A stretch of 64,000 nt of DNA from Viridibacillus sp050279675 (GCF_050279675.1 NZ_JBNNUK010000018.1:1-64000), one strand, 5' to 3'. Shown: positions 54,732 to 63,770, counted from the first letter of the stretch. The notes: generated from the letters alone by a model not told the origin. Program-made: numbers and translations.

Positions 54732-54896
54732 ACCTGAATGATGGCCAATTAAACTTTTGAAAATATAAATTCCATAATAATTACATAAATTACTTGAAAT
54801 TACCAATTGAATTTATGATACTAAAGATAGAACAGATTGAACAAAGGTATAGCTTATGTATTTATTATTTGAACTAGGCAGAAAAGGAGTTTATAA

Positions 54897-56159
54897 ATGA
54901 AGAAATATGTAATGTGGCTCTGCGTGCTAATGTTTTTAGTAGCTTGTTCTAAAGGAGAAAGTCCAGAGGTTAAGAAAGGTGTGAATGATGATATGTTAGG
55001 ACAATGGCAAGGAAATATTGAGCTTCCGCAAGCACCTTTAGAAATTATTTTATCGCTTAAAGAGATAAGTGGCACTTTATCTGTTCCTGCACAAGGGGTA
55101 AAGAACTATCCATTTAAAGAAGTTTCATATGACGGCAATAAAGTTTCGATTACAATCGATTTACAAGGTTCGAATATCGAAATAGAAGGTAAGTTACAAG
55201 ATAATTTGATTACAGGAACATTTAAGCAAAATGGTAATGCACTACCTATTGAATTAACTCCCTACAAAGAGGAGAAGGCAAGTTACGAATCCATTAATAT
55301 CTCAGTTAACGGAGGGAATCTAAAGGCAGCTTTGCAACATCCTGAAAAGGAAGGTTCATATCCGCTGGCGATTATAATAGCAGGGTCTGGTCCGACTGAC
55401 AAAGATGGAAATACTATAGGTGCTGGTAAAAATAATAGCTTGAAAATGCTAGCTGAAGACCTAGCTAAACAAGGGATTGCATCCATTCGTTATGATAAAA
55501 GAGGAATTGGCGATAATGCGCCATTAACAAAAAAAGAAGAGGATTTATCAATAGAACAATATGTAGAAGACGTTAATCAAGTTATTAAATACGCAATATC
55601 AGAAAATAAATTTAAAAGTATTCATATTATTGGTCATAGTGAGGGTTCTTTAATAGGCATGCTAGCAGCACAGAATAGCGACATTGCTTCGTTTACTTCA
55701 CTAGCAGGTGCAGGACGTCCAGCAGATGATATATTGCTCGAACAGTTAGAAGGCAAATTAACATCGGATCTTACAAAAGAAACTACTGAAATCCTAGCAT
55801 CATTAAAAGAAGGTAAGTCTGTAGCAACCATATCAACAGCATTACAATCATTATTTAGACCATCTGTTCAGCCGTATCTTATGTCTTGGCTAAAGTATGA
55901 TCCAGCTAAGAGCATTCAAAAAGTAACAGCACCTGTCTTAATCATTCAAGGAGCACACGATATTCAAGTTCCAGTAAGTGATGCGAAAATATTAAAAGCG
56001 AATAAAGAAGAGGCTAAACTAATAATTGTAAACAAGATGAATCATATTCTAAAAGATGCACCAGAGGAGATAAAGGGAAATATGGCTACTTATTCAGATC
56101 CAACACTTCCGCTATCTACAGAATTAGTTGAGGCGATTACAGAATTTATACAGAAGTAG
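54897..56159 (+). CDS. Alpha/beta hydrolase lipoprotein
   Basis: 420 residues. Lipoprotein signal with LVAC (Cys17). Residues about 35-125 form a beta-rich N-terminal domain (MLGQWQGNIEL, LIEGKLQDN-like strands). The C-terminal alpha/beta hydrolase has the oxyanion region IIAGSGPTDKDG, nucleophile Ser248 in GHSEGS, an acid in IQGAHDIQVPV and a histidine in MNHILKD. Anchored outside the membrane; substrate unknown. AAAAGGAG precedes ATG 54897. Confidence 0.87.
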   Translation: MKKYVMWLCVLMFLVACSKGESPEVKKGVNDDMLGQWQGNIELPQAPLEIILSLKEISGTLSVPAQGVKNYPFKEVSYDGNKVSITIDLQGSNIEIEGKLQDNLITGTFKQNGNALPIELTPYKEEKASYESINISVNGGNLKAALQHPEKEGSYPLAIIIAGSGPTDKDGNTIGAGKNNSLKMLAEDLAKQGIASIRYDKRGIGDNAPLTKKEEDLSIEQYVEDVNQVIKYAISENKFKSIHIIGHSEGSLIGMLAAQNSDIASFTSLAGAGRPADDILLEQLEGKLTSDLTKETTEILASLKEGKSVATISTALQSLFRPSVQPYLMSWLKYDPAKSIQKVTAPVLIIQGAHDIQVPVSDAKILKANKEEAKLIIVNKMNHILKDAPEEIKGNMATYSDPTLPLSTELVEAITEFIQK

Positions 56160-56219
56160 ATGTACAGCTTTATAGAAATAAAGTATAGAATGGCATTTGT
56201 AGAGATTTATACTACAGAA

Positions 56220-56369
56220 TTGTATTATTACGATAGTAAAACATAATATAAAAAGACTGAACGCTGCGAACGTTCAGTCTAGTGACTAGTAACCGCAGAT
56301 GAAGCGGTTGGTCCGAGGTCAGAAATAACCGTCAAACCTTATGTGGAGGGGACGATTATTTCTTTTTTA
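56220..56369 (+). ncRNA. Antisense antitoxin RNA (RatA-like), copy 1, with promoter
   Basis: A plus-strand promoter is TTGTAT (56220-56225) with TAATAT (56244-56249). The RNA would start at about 56256 with hairpin GAACG/CGTTC, then ACCGC/GCGGT, and end at a terminator of GAAATAACCGTC (56322-56333) with GACGATTATTTC (56351-56362) and a T-run. It is complementary to the 3' part of the convergent toxin mRNA and the last 14 bases of its coding region, the arrangement of txpA/RatA-type systems. The first 100 bases match copy 2 at 93 positions by hand count. Expression is inferred. Confidence 0.72.
56255..56279 (-). terminator. Terminator of the toxin mRNA
   Basis: GACTGAACG / CGTTCAGTC, nine pairs, followed on the minus strand by five T (plus-strand A-run 56250-56254). 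It lies 77 bases beyond the toxin stop codon, giving a long structured 3' untranslated region. Confidence 0.85.
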
Positions 56370-56463
56370 ATACAAAAAAGAGTACCGACAACAAAACTGA
56401 AACGAATGCTATCCATCCAACTGAGAGTTGAATCAATAAGCTTATTATTTCGTAAGTTGTCAA
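56356..56463 (-). CDS. Holin-like type I toxin peptide
   Basis: 35 residues: MTTYEIISLLIQLSVGWIAF and a hydrophobic remainder ending VLKKK. Matches the putative holin-like toxin family (MTTxExxxLxIxF opening, one membrane helix, short lysine tail). Start is TTG 56463 with GGGGGTG about 6 to 12 bases upstream; GTG 56472 within that site is the alternative. A minus-strand promoter-like TTAGAA / TAAAAT pair lies near 56545-56575. Such peptides damage the membrane unless the antisense RNA blocks them. Confidence 0.8.
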   Translation of the reverse strand: MTTYEIISLLIQLSVGWIAFVSVLLSVLFFVLKKK

Positions 56464-56779
56464 TAGTATCACCCCCAATCCCTTGGAAGTGACCAACCGT
56501 CCAGCCTGCACAACTAGTTATCTTTATTTTACCAGATAAGGGATTTTCGTTCTAATATTTCCCTTTAATATTCATGTAATGGTATAATTTAGGTATATTG
56601 ATATGGTGAACCAACATGTTTATTGTGACATATGGTTTCCTTAAAATGGGAATCTGATGACAAGTGAAAAAAGTGGAATTATATGATGTGAATTAATTTA
56701 TTGCAGACTATGTTGTAAATAAAGGTAGGTTTGAAAACGCGGAGTAAAAATACTATTTCTTAAATTGGAGGAATATAAG

Positions 56780-57991
56780 ATGAAAAAAGTGTTAGTAACA
56801 GCATCTATCATATTGATGTCAGCGCTTCCGGTGACATCAAGTGCACAGAGTGTTATAGCAAAGCCAATTCATAATAGTCAAGGGTTCGCTCAGAATAAAG
56901 TAAAAACTTCTCCAGGTACAATTGGTCAAATTACAAATTACATAAACGATAAGACTGGCAAATTTATTACCGTAACTGGACATGGGCTTGTTACAACAGA
57001 TCAAAGTGAAATAATTCTATCTATTACTAAAAATACTAAAATTATCGATTCCAAAGGTAAAAAAGTCTCTTTGAAAAAAATTATCGAAGACAAAAAGACT
57101 GTTAAGGCATTTTATGATCCTAAAATTACGAAGAGTCTTCCAGCGCGAGGAAAAGCGCTAAAGCTAGTTGTGCAAGATCAGGACTTTACAGGAATTAATG
57201 GCACAATATCTGAAGTGAATGAAAGTGGGATTGTCGTAGAAGGTATAGATATCTACACAATGCATAAGGATAAAATTGTTTTGCATTTCGCTGATAAAGC
57301 TCAGATATTAGACCAGAATGGAAAAGCAATAAAAGTAAGTGCAATTAAATCAGGCATGACTGTCAAAGCCTTTTATGGACCAGCTGTTACGATGAGTATT
57401 CCGGCTCAATCGACAACGGATTATGTCGTTGTTAACTTGGCGACTGAAAAGGCTGTAGGCACAAACGGTATTATTACAAATGTATCAGATGAAAAGTTCA
57501 CTGTAATTGGGAATCCGATGAAAAAAGGCGGAGTTGATTATGTTATTCTATCGGTGGATGAGAATACTCAAATCGTCAATCAAGCAGGTAAGTCATTAAC
57601 GTTAGAATCTTTAAAGTCTGATGTTCGCGTTGAGGCATACTACGGTGAAATGATGACCACGATATATCCAGCTCAAACACATGCAGATAAAATTGTTGTA
57701 AAAGAACTGGAACAAAATAAAGTTGAAGGTACAATTGTTTCATCGAATAGTACGACGAAAGATCAGTTGTATATCAATGTCGGCTCTGACCAAACTACAA
57801 ATAATGATGTAATTCTGAACATCTTGAAGGACACAAAAGTGATATCGTTACTAGGCTTAGGCACGGAATTGCGAGCAGGTATGAAAATTTCGGCATACCA
57901 TTCCCCAATGATGACGAAATCATTGCCAGGTATTACAAATGCTGAGATTGTGATTGTAACTTTTGATGACAAAATAGTGGCTCCTAAATAA
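56780..57991 (+). CDS. Secreted protein with four internal repeats
   Basis: 403 residues. Signal peptide to about residue 22 (MKKVLVTASIILMSALPVTSSA). The rest is four related modules of 86-89 residues, each ending in a motif like VKAFYDPKITKSLPA: at residues 108, 195, 284 and 370 (AFYDP, AFYGP, AYYGE, AYHSP). Each begins with a G-T-I strand and holds TKI.D..GK. This suggests small beta-barrel modules of the DUF5666 style. No catalytic residues or wall anchor seen; function unknown. TTGGAGGA supports ATG 56780. It lies between the two antitoxin RNA copies. Confidence 0.82.
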   Translation: MKKVLVTASIILMSALPVTSSAQSVIAKPIHNSQGFAQNKVKTSPGTIGQITNYINDKTGKFITVTGHGLVTTDQSEIILSITKNTKIIDSKGKKVSLKKIIEDKKTVKAFYDPKITKSLPARGKALKLVVQDQDFTGINGTISEVNESGIVVEGIDIYTMHKDKIVLHFADKAQILDQNGKAIKVSAIKSGMTVKAFYGPAVTMSIPAQSTTDYVVVNLATEKAVGTNGIITNVSDEKFTVIGNPMKKGGVDYVILSVDENTQIVNQAGKSLTLESLKSDVRVEAYYGEMMTTIYPAQTHADKIVVKELEQNKVEGTIVSSNSTTKDQLYINVGSDQTTNNDVILNILKDTKVISLLGLGTELRAGMKISAYHSPMMTKSLPGITNAEIVIVTFDDKIVAPK

Positions 57992-58054
57992 TGGAGTATG
58001 CAGGTGATGAAAATAAGGAAATGTAATCCATTTATTGAAAATTCATTATTAGAA

Positions 58055-58200
58055 TTGTATAATAAGGGTAGAAAAGCATACCATAATAAGACCGAGCGCT
58101 GCGAACGTTCAGTCTAGTGACTAGTCACCGCAGAAAAAGCGGTTGGTTCGAGGTCAGAAATAACCGTCAAACCTTTTGTGGAGGGGACGGTTATTTTTTT
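58055..58200 (+). ncRNA. Antisense antitoxin RNA (RatA-like), copy 2, with promoter
   Basis: The promoter TTGTAT (58055-58060), an 18-base spacer and TACCAT (58079-58084) keep the same AGAATTGTAT context as copy 1. The RNA from about 58091 keeps the ACCGC/GCGGT hairpin, and its terminator AAATAACCGTC / GACGGTTATTT with a 7-base T-run is even more regular. On the minus strand, however, the toxin terminator has lost a base pair (GACCGAGCG) and its T-run. It is therefore an antitoxin-like RNA without its own toxin. Confidence 0.65.
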
Positions 58201-58300
58201 GAAAATGTCCTACAAAAATGAAATTAAAGCTACTTTTTCTAACTGAAAGTAGAATCAACAAGTAGATAATTTAAAGCGAAAAAATTATTGAACTTACATA
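58191..58300 (-). pseudogene. Decayed toxin frame of copy 2
   Basis: Opposite and downstream of RNA copy 2, where copy 1 has its toxin gene, the aligned minus-strand frame has three in-frame stops before the conserved end (AAA AAA TAA) and no intact start. Short matching blocks remain (TTGATTC.ACTTTCAGTT). End coordinate approximate. Confidence 0.55.
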
Positions 58301-58302
58301 GA

Positions 58303-58337
58303 AAATCGAGCATCTTTTAGATGCTCGATTTTTTTAT
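58303..58337 (+). terminator. Terminator before the chemoreceptor gene
   Basis: AAATCGAGCATCT / AGATGCTCGATTT with a T-run. Confidence 0.9.
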
Positions 58338-58589
58338 GAACAGTGGTCTCATTACTTCGAGAAAAGAATAATTTGTGAACATTTCAAATGAATCATTGAT
58401 TATTTGGTAGTTTCTGCTATATGTTAATCATGGGTGGTATGGCCCGTTTGTTTTAAATGGAGTAGTATTAATATACTACTTATTTAACTCGTGGGAATAG
58501 TGAAAACTTAATTTCAAGTACAAAAGAAGTTTTTATTAGTCGAAATGTCGTTGTGGATTGTGAAAAAATAAAGTACTAAGGGGATATGT

Positions 58590-60335
58590 ATGTTTGGTAA
58601 AACGAAAGGACATTATCAATATTTTTCAACTACACCTGGTTCAGATATTACTTCCAATGAACGTTTTCAGGAAAAACTGAACTTTTTAGGGTTATCACAA
58701 GTGGGGCGGGGATCTGTCAGGGAGTTAAAGGAGATATATGAAAAAAATCACGAAATGATTTTAGACAAGTTTTACGATCGTTTAATGCAAATTGATGAAT
58801 TTAAAGAAGTAATCAATCAACATTCATCTGTAGATAAACTGAAAAAGTTAATTCATAAGCATTTTATGAGTATTTTCCAAGATGAGTTAGATTTAAATTA
58901 TATTTTCCGTAGAAGAAAAATTGCTTATACCCATGCCAGAATAGGTGTACTACCAAACTGGATGATATCAGCATACACGCTTATCAACCAATTTATAATT
59001 CCTTTAATCGTGGAAGCTTTTCCTAAAGACCGTAAGAAAATGATGGATGTGTTACTTGCATACGATAGTATTGTTACGATTGACCAACAGCTAATTGTTG
59101 AAACTTATATAGAGATTCAAGCAGGATCAATTGTTAATGGATTGGGTGAAATTATTAAGTATAATGTGCAATTAGATCAGATTAAAAACTTAATTCAATT
59201 CCAAGAAAAACAAGAGCAAGACGTTTTGTCTGCGAACGCATCTATGGACCAACTAGATGAAAGTATCGATGAAATTGCCGCATCTGTTGGAGAAGTTTCG
59301 CAGCATACACAATCTTCATTGGAAGAATTACATAATGGTATAGATGCCTTGCAAAATGTCACGCAATTATTGAAATCTACGGATGAGGGGCATCATCAAG
59401 TACAGGATAATGTAACAGAGTTAGTTGAGCGTGTAAAAAGTGTTTCGCAATTAATGGAATTCATAAAGGGGATTGCAGAACAAACAAATCTGTTAGCGTT
59501 AAATGCTTCAATTGAAGCGGCACGTGCTGGCGAAGCTGGTAAAGGTTTTGCTGTTGTTGCGGAAGAGGTTCGTAAATTAGCGGATAATACGAAATCGTCA
59601 GTTCAATCCATTCATAAAGATATTAAGAAGCTCTTAGAAATCACAAATAATATTGATGCGCTTACGAAGAAGTCGGCAGGGGATTTGCATCGAGGTGTAA
59701 ATGAGACTGCAAATATCTCAAGTGCTTTAGCCGATCTTAATGTTGCGTTACAACAGCAAGGTATGCATTTTAAAGAAATCGCTAGTACTACGCATCAACA
59801 AGCAACAGCTGCAAATGAAATTACGATTCGTAATAAAAACATTGCTGAAAATTCAAGTCGTAGTAAAGATATTTCCTATAAAACAGGTGAAGAAATTTAT
59901 GAATTAAGTAAAATGATTAATCATTATCGTACAGAGACTATTTCGAAAAACTTTATAATTAGTCAAGAAGATATTATTGAATTAACTATCACAGATCATT
60001 TGTTATGGCGTTGGAGAATATACAATTTAATGCTAGGCTTTGAACAAATGAGTGAAAATGATATTTCCTCGCACAAAGATTCTCGTCTTGGAGTATGGTA
60101 CTACGGGAAAGGCAGGGAATTGTTAGGAACAGAGCCTGCTTATAAAGAGTTAGAAAAGCCACATGCGCTAGTACATGAAGTTGCCAAAAAGGCTGTGCAT
60201 GCATATAACGCTGGTAATCCGGCTCTTGCTGAAGAGTACCTAGTGGAGCTTGAGGGCATTTCACAAGTCGTCATTGGTAAACTAACAACTTTAAAACAAA
60301 TAATAGTAAATAGTAAAAAACAATATATTCATTAA
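58590..60335 (+). CDS. Globin-coupled soluble chemoreceptor (HemAT-like) with C-terminal CZB-like domain
   Basis: 581 residues, no transmembrane segments. N-terminal protoglobin sensor about 20-190; His115 in KIAYTHARIGVLPNW is the likely proximal haem ligand, so it should sense O2 or another gas. The methyl-accepting signalling domain carries the hairpin tip EQTNLLALNASIEAARAG. Residues about 465-575 look like a CZB zinc-binding domain: His470 (DHLLWRW), RLGVWYYGKG, His525 and His529. The position normally occupied by the CZB cysteine is Ser498. AAGGGG precedes ATG 58590. The domain order globin-MCP-CZB goes beyond standard HemAT. Confidence 0.9.
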   Translation: MFGKTKGHYQYFSTTPGSDITSNERFQEKLNFLGLSQVGRGSVRELKEIYEKNHEMILDKFYDRLMQIDEFKEVINQHSSVDKLKKLIHKHFMSIFQDELDLNYIFRRRKIAYTHARIGVLPNWMISAYTLINQFIIPLIVEAFPKDRKKMMDVLLAYDSIVTIDQQLIVETYIEIQAGSIVNGLGEIIKYNVQLDQIKNLIQFQEKQEQDVLSANASMDQLDESIDEIAASVGEVSQHTQSSLEELHNGIDALQNVTQLLKSTDEGHHQVQDNVTELVERVKSVSQLMEFIKGIAEQTNLLALNASIEAARAGEAGKGFAVVAEEVRKLADNTKSSVQSIHKDIKKLLEITNNIDALTKKSAGDLHRGVNETANISSALADLNVALQQQGMHFKEIASTTHQQATAANEITIRNKNIAENSSRSKDISYKTGEEIYELSKMINHYRTETISKNFIISQEDIIELTITDHLLWRWRIYNLMLGFEQMSENDISSHKDSRLGVWYYGKGRELLGTEPAYKELEKPHALVHEVAKKAVHAYNAGNPALAEEYLVELEGISQVVIGKLTTLKQIIVNSKKQYIH

Positions 60336-60890
60336 TAATATGTAAGCTGATTAAATTATTCTCTTTTGAAGAGGCAATTTAATTAGCTTTTTTACTTTCT
60401 AACTTACTTAATAAGAAGACTTCTAGGGGGTATTTTTCTTTTAGCAAACTAATCGGACACTACATTAGAGAAAAATAGAGGAGAAAACAGCAAATTATTA
60501 TGGTATATAATTACTTTGGTCATGGTGAATGGACTTAATTAATGGATATAGTAGAGAGAAATAATCTATAAAAAAATTGAACATTTTATTGATGAAAGTA
60601 TTCAGTTTTTTATAAGGACGAATCTTACATATCCTTGTCAGCACTGAATTAGTGAAGAGAGAAGAGACTATTAAATTTAACGTTTATTGCTCACAAGAAA
60701 AAGAATAATATGCTATAGTTAAGTTAATCGGGATTGTTTAAATATGGTATTTGTATAAGACGATTCCCCTGTCTTAAGGTGAGTAAATTAATATCAAATT
60801 ATTTTGATATAAGATTGTAATAGAATTTTAATATTTTCTAGCAACCAAATCTTATATAATTTGTCCTGTTAAATAGAAAGTATGAAATGA
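60336..60890. other. Non-coding gap before the VanZ gene
   Basis: Apart from the terminator at 60344-60394, 555 AT-rich bases show no gene I can support. TATAAT near 60855 may belong to the VanZ promoter. Confidence 0.55.
60344..60394 (+). terminator. Terminator after the chemoreceptor gene
   Basis: AAGCTGATTAAATT pairs with AATTTAATTAGCTT, followed by TTTTT. Confidence 0.85.
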
Positions 60891-61496
60891 GTGAAAAGGT
60901 TGTCAGATATACTGTATTACCTACTTGAAATGATCCCTGTTATGATTGTGGCGATTCCTTTTGTCGTTTATTTACGATTCAAGTCTCGCAAAAGAAAAGG
61001 GAATCCTCCGACTAATAGGTGGCATGAAATAGGATTATTGTTCTTTTCTGTGTATATAATTGGTTTGTTTTATGAAACAATCGTACCTAGAAATGGAATA
61101 AGTCTACAGCATTTTCGAATGCGCTTCCAAGAGGATATGGTTTTGGGTGTAAATTTAAAGTTGTTCCAAGTGTTTAAGGATGTGTATAACGCTATTCATT
61201 ATTTAGATTTATGGCAACCATTTTTCATTAACTTTCTTGGTAATATAGCCATTTTCATGCCAATTGGTTTTTTACTACCACTTCTATGGCGCAAGATGGA
61301 GATATTTCCTTTAGTTTTTATTACAGCGTTGAGTTTATCTATCTTTATCGAAACGATGCAACTACCACAAATGCGTAGTACTGATGTAGATGATCTTTGG
61401 TTAAATACATTGGGCGCGGTATTAGGTTATCTTGTATACAAAGGGATGAAAAAGGGGATTCCAAGTATCGGGTCAAAATGTAAGCAAATTGTTTAA
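60891..61496 (+). CDS. VanZ-like membrane protein
   Basis: 201 residues, four to five helices. The VanZ-like core is FFINFLGNIAIFMPIGFLLPLL and SIFIETMQLPQMRSTDVDDLWLNTLGAVLGYL, with conserved E-x-x-Q and D-x-D-D-x-x-x-N residues. Members affect teicoplanin tolerance or are of unknown role. GTG 60891 is the first start but has a weak binding site; ATG 60930 is an alternative. Confidence 0.85.
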   Translation: MKRLSDILYYLLEMIPVMIVAIPFVVYLRFKSRKRKGNPPTNRWHEIGLLFFSVYIIGLFYETIVPRNGISLQHFRMRFQEDMVLGVNLKLFQVFKDVYNAIHYLDLWQPFFINFLGNIAIFMPIGFLLPLLWRKMEIFPLVFITALSLSIFIETMQLPQMRSTDVDDLWLNTLGAVLGYLVYKGMKKGIPSIGSKCKQIV

Positions 61497-61552
61497 TATA
61501 CGAACTTTCGGGTATGGGTAATAGAGCAATTTAAGTAAGAAGGGGTTTTAAT

Positions 61553-61705
61553 ATGATTAAACAAAAAGAACAATTAGACGAGAGTAAAAAGATGCACATT
61601 ATAGATGATTTAATGGCTTTAGGTGTTTTTAAAGTTAATGACCAACAGCTTTATCAAGTATCCATAGAGGAGCTTGTGGAAGAATATCAAAAACATTGTC
61701 AATAA
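61553..61705 (+). CDS. FbpA-like Fur-regulated basic protein
   Basis: 50 residues: MIKQKEQLDESKKMHIIDDL followed by GVFKVNDQQLYQVSIEELVEEY. This matches the small FbpA (Fur-regulated basic protein A) family, which in Bacillus helps iron-sparing regulation. AGAAGGGG precedes ATG 61553 and a terminator follows. No convincing Fur box was seen immediately upstream, and net charge is not clearly basic, so regulation is open. Confidence 0.75.
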   Translation: MIKQKEQLDESKKMHIIDDLMALGVFKVNDQQLYQVSIEELVEEYQKHCQ

Positions 61706-61737
61706 AAGATTGCTACTAGATGGCAGTCTTTTTCATT
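61706..61737 (+). terminator. Terminator after the FbpA-like gene
   Basis: AGATTGCTA / TGGCAGTCT (wobble pairs included), TTTTT tail. Confidence 0.8.
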
Positions 61738-61806
61738 TTTGTGAGAAAATAGTATAATAATTGTGGGTATTAGGCGACAAAATGACTTTATCATCATAGA
61801 CAAACA

Positions 61807-61835
61807 TTGGAGAAATCGAGAAAATAGCGTATAAT
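61807..61835 (+). promoter_or_regulatory. Promoter of asnB
   Basis: TTGGAG (61807-61812), a 17-base spacer and TATAAT (61830-61835), about 80 bases before the start codon. No T-box leader was seen. Confidence 0.65.
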
Positions 61836-61918
61836 TACTATGTGATTTTTATAATAAAGCAAACTAGTGCATATTAAAATATAAGACTGAATGTAACAAG
61901 ATAGGAGAATTTAGATAT

Positions 61919-63739
61919 ATGTGTGGATTTACAGGATTTATAGGTGAGGTTTCAAACCCTGACGTAGTGTTAGAGAATATGATGAACCAAATTATTCACC
62001 GTGGACCAGACTCTGCAGGTACTTTTACAGATGGTGAAGCTGCACTTGGTTTCCGTCGTTTAAGTATTATTGACTTAGAAAATGGTAGCCAGCCTTTGTA
62101 TAATGAAGACCAATCTTTAGTATTAATTTTCAATGGTGAAATTTATAACTATCAAGATATCCGTAAAGACTTAGTAGAAAAAGGGCATACATTTACAACT
62201 GAAACAGATAGTGAAGTTTTAATTCATGGTTATGAAGAATACGGTACTAAATTAGTAACTAAATTACGTGGTATGTTCGCATTCGTTATTTGGGATCGTA
62301 ACAAAAAACGAGTATTTGCTGCGCGTGATATGTTCGGTATTAAACCATTTTATTATGCTCATATGAATGGTACTTTAATGTTCGGTTCAGAGATTAAAAC
62401 CTTCTTGCCACATCCACATTTTGATAAAGTATTAAATGAAAAAGCGTTAAAACCATATTTAACATTCCAATTCCCAGTGTTAAACGAGACGTTCTTTAAA
62501 GGTGTTTTCAAATTGCCAGCAGCTCACTATATGACTTACGAAAACGGCAAATTGACAACTACTCGCTACTGGGAACCGAAATTTAATCCTGAAGAGCGTC
62601 CACTTGATGAAATCGTAGAAGAAATCGATAGTGTCGTACGTGACTCGATTAAAGCACACAAAATCTCAGATGTTAAAGTTGGTTCATTCCTATCAAGTGG
62701 TGTTGACTCCAGCTATGTAGCATCTGTTTTAAAGCCAGATAAAACATTCACGGTAGGCTTTAGCGCTCAAAACTTCTCTGAAATTGACACTGCAAAAGAG
62801 CTATCTAAAGAGCTTGGTATTGAAAATGTCAATGAAGTACTTGATCCAGAGGAATGCTTTAACAAAATCGACGAGATTCAATATATTATGGATGAACCAC
62901 ATTCAAACCCATCAATCGTACCACTTTACTTTTTAGCAGAGCTTGCACGCAAACATGTAACAGTTGTGTTATCTGGTGAAGGTGCCGATGAATTATTCGG
63001 TGGTTACGAAGAGTATGATGAATCAGCATCTATGAAAAAATATAAAAAAGTACCAGGCTTCATCCGCCGTCCTGTATCTGAAGTTGCGAAAATGCTTCCA
63101 GAAGTTAGAGGTAAACACTTCTTGATGAAAGGTGGCTTACCAGTAGAGGAAACGTTTATTGGACAAGCGCATATTTTCGAAGAGCAAGAAGCAGCTAATA
63201 TTTTAACAGCAAAATATAACGATGCACCATCTGTTAAAGATATCGTGATGCCTGTTTATAAAAAAGCAGCGGGCGAAGACGATTTAACGAAAAAACAAAT
63301 CTTAGACTTAAATTTATGGTTAGTAGACGATATTTTATTAAAAGCAGATAAAATGAGTATGGCGCACTCAATTGAATTGCGCGTACCGTTCTTAGACAAA
63401 GAAGTAATGAAGGTTGCGTCGAAAGTGCCGTCTCGCTACCGTGTTAATGATGTTGATACGAAATATGCATTCCGTGTAGCTTCTAAACGCGCATTGCCTG
63501 AAGCTTGGGCTAACCGTAAAAAAATCGGTTTCCCAGTACCAATTCGTTTATGGATACAAGAAGAAAAATACTTCAACAAGATTAAAGAATCATTTGAATC
63601 TCCAGAAGCAGCACAATTCTTTGACCAACAAGCAATTGTTAAATTATTAACAGACCATTACGAAGGTAAAGCGAAAAATCAACGTAAAATCTGGACAATT
63701 TATATGTTCTTAGTTTGGTACAAAAAATATTTTAGCTAA
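61919..63739 (+). CDS. asnB: Asparagine synthase (glutamine-hydrolysing)
   Basis: 606 residues. N-terminal Ntn glutaminase with Cys2 as nucleophile (MCGFTGFIG), GEIYNYQDI and the ATP pyrophosphatase SFLSSGVDSSYVAS; GEGADELFGGYEEY is the synthase signature. It makes asparagine from aspartate, glutamine and ATP. Bacillus has several paralogues (asnB, asnH, asnO), so the symbol is provisional. GGAG precedes ATG 61919. Confidence 0.93.
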   Translation: MCGFTGFIGEVSNPDVVLENMMNQIIHRGPDSAGTFTDGEAALGFRRLSIIDLENGSQPLYNEDQSLVLIFNGEIYNYQDIRKDLVEKGHTFTTETDSEVLIHGYEEYGTKLVTKLRGMFAFVIWDRNKKRVFAARDMFGIKPFYYAHMNGTLMFGSEIKTFLPHPHFDKVLNEKALKPYLTFQFPVLNETFFKGVFKLPAAHYMTYENGKLTTTRYWEPKFNPEERPLDEIVEEIDSVVRDSIKAHKISDVKVGSFLSSGVDSSYVASVLKPDKTFTVGFSAQNFSEIDTAKELSKELGIENVNEVLDPEECFNKIDEIQYIMDEPHSNPSIVPLYFLAELARKHVTVVLSGEGADELFGGYEEYDESASMKKYKKVPGFIRRPVSEVAKMLPEVRGKHFLMKGGLPVEETFIGQAHIFEEQEAANILTAKYNDAPSVKDIVMPVYKKAAGEDDLTKKQILDLNLWLVDDILLKADKMSMAHSIELRVPFLDKEVMKVASKVPSRYRVNDVDTKYAFRVASKRALPEAWANRKKIGFPVPIRLWIQEEKYFNKIKESFESPEAAQFFDQQAIVKLLTDHYEGKAKNQRKIWTIYMFLVWYKKYFS

Positions 63740-63770
63740 AACAAGTGATAAGTAGAAGGGATCATCAGCA

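Larger units (their letters stand above)
57992..58589. other. Gap with second RNA copy and a terminator
   Basis: The 598 bases before the chemoreceptor contain antitoxin RNA copy 2 (58055-58200), a decayed toxin frame on the minus strand (58191-58300) and a terminator (58303-58337). The remaining part to 58589 is AT-rich leader without visible genes. Confidence 0.6.

Noticed and set aside
61738..61918. T-box leader for asnB
   Set aside because: The T-box core sequence and a terminator/antiterminator pair are absent.
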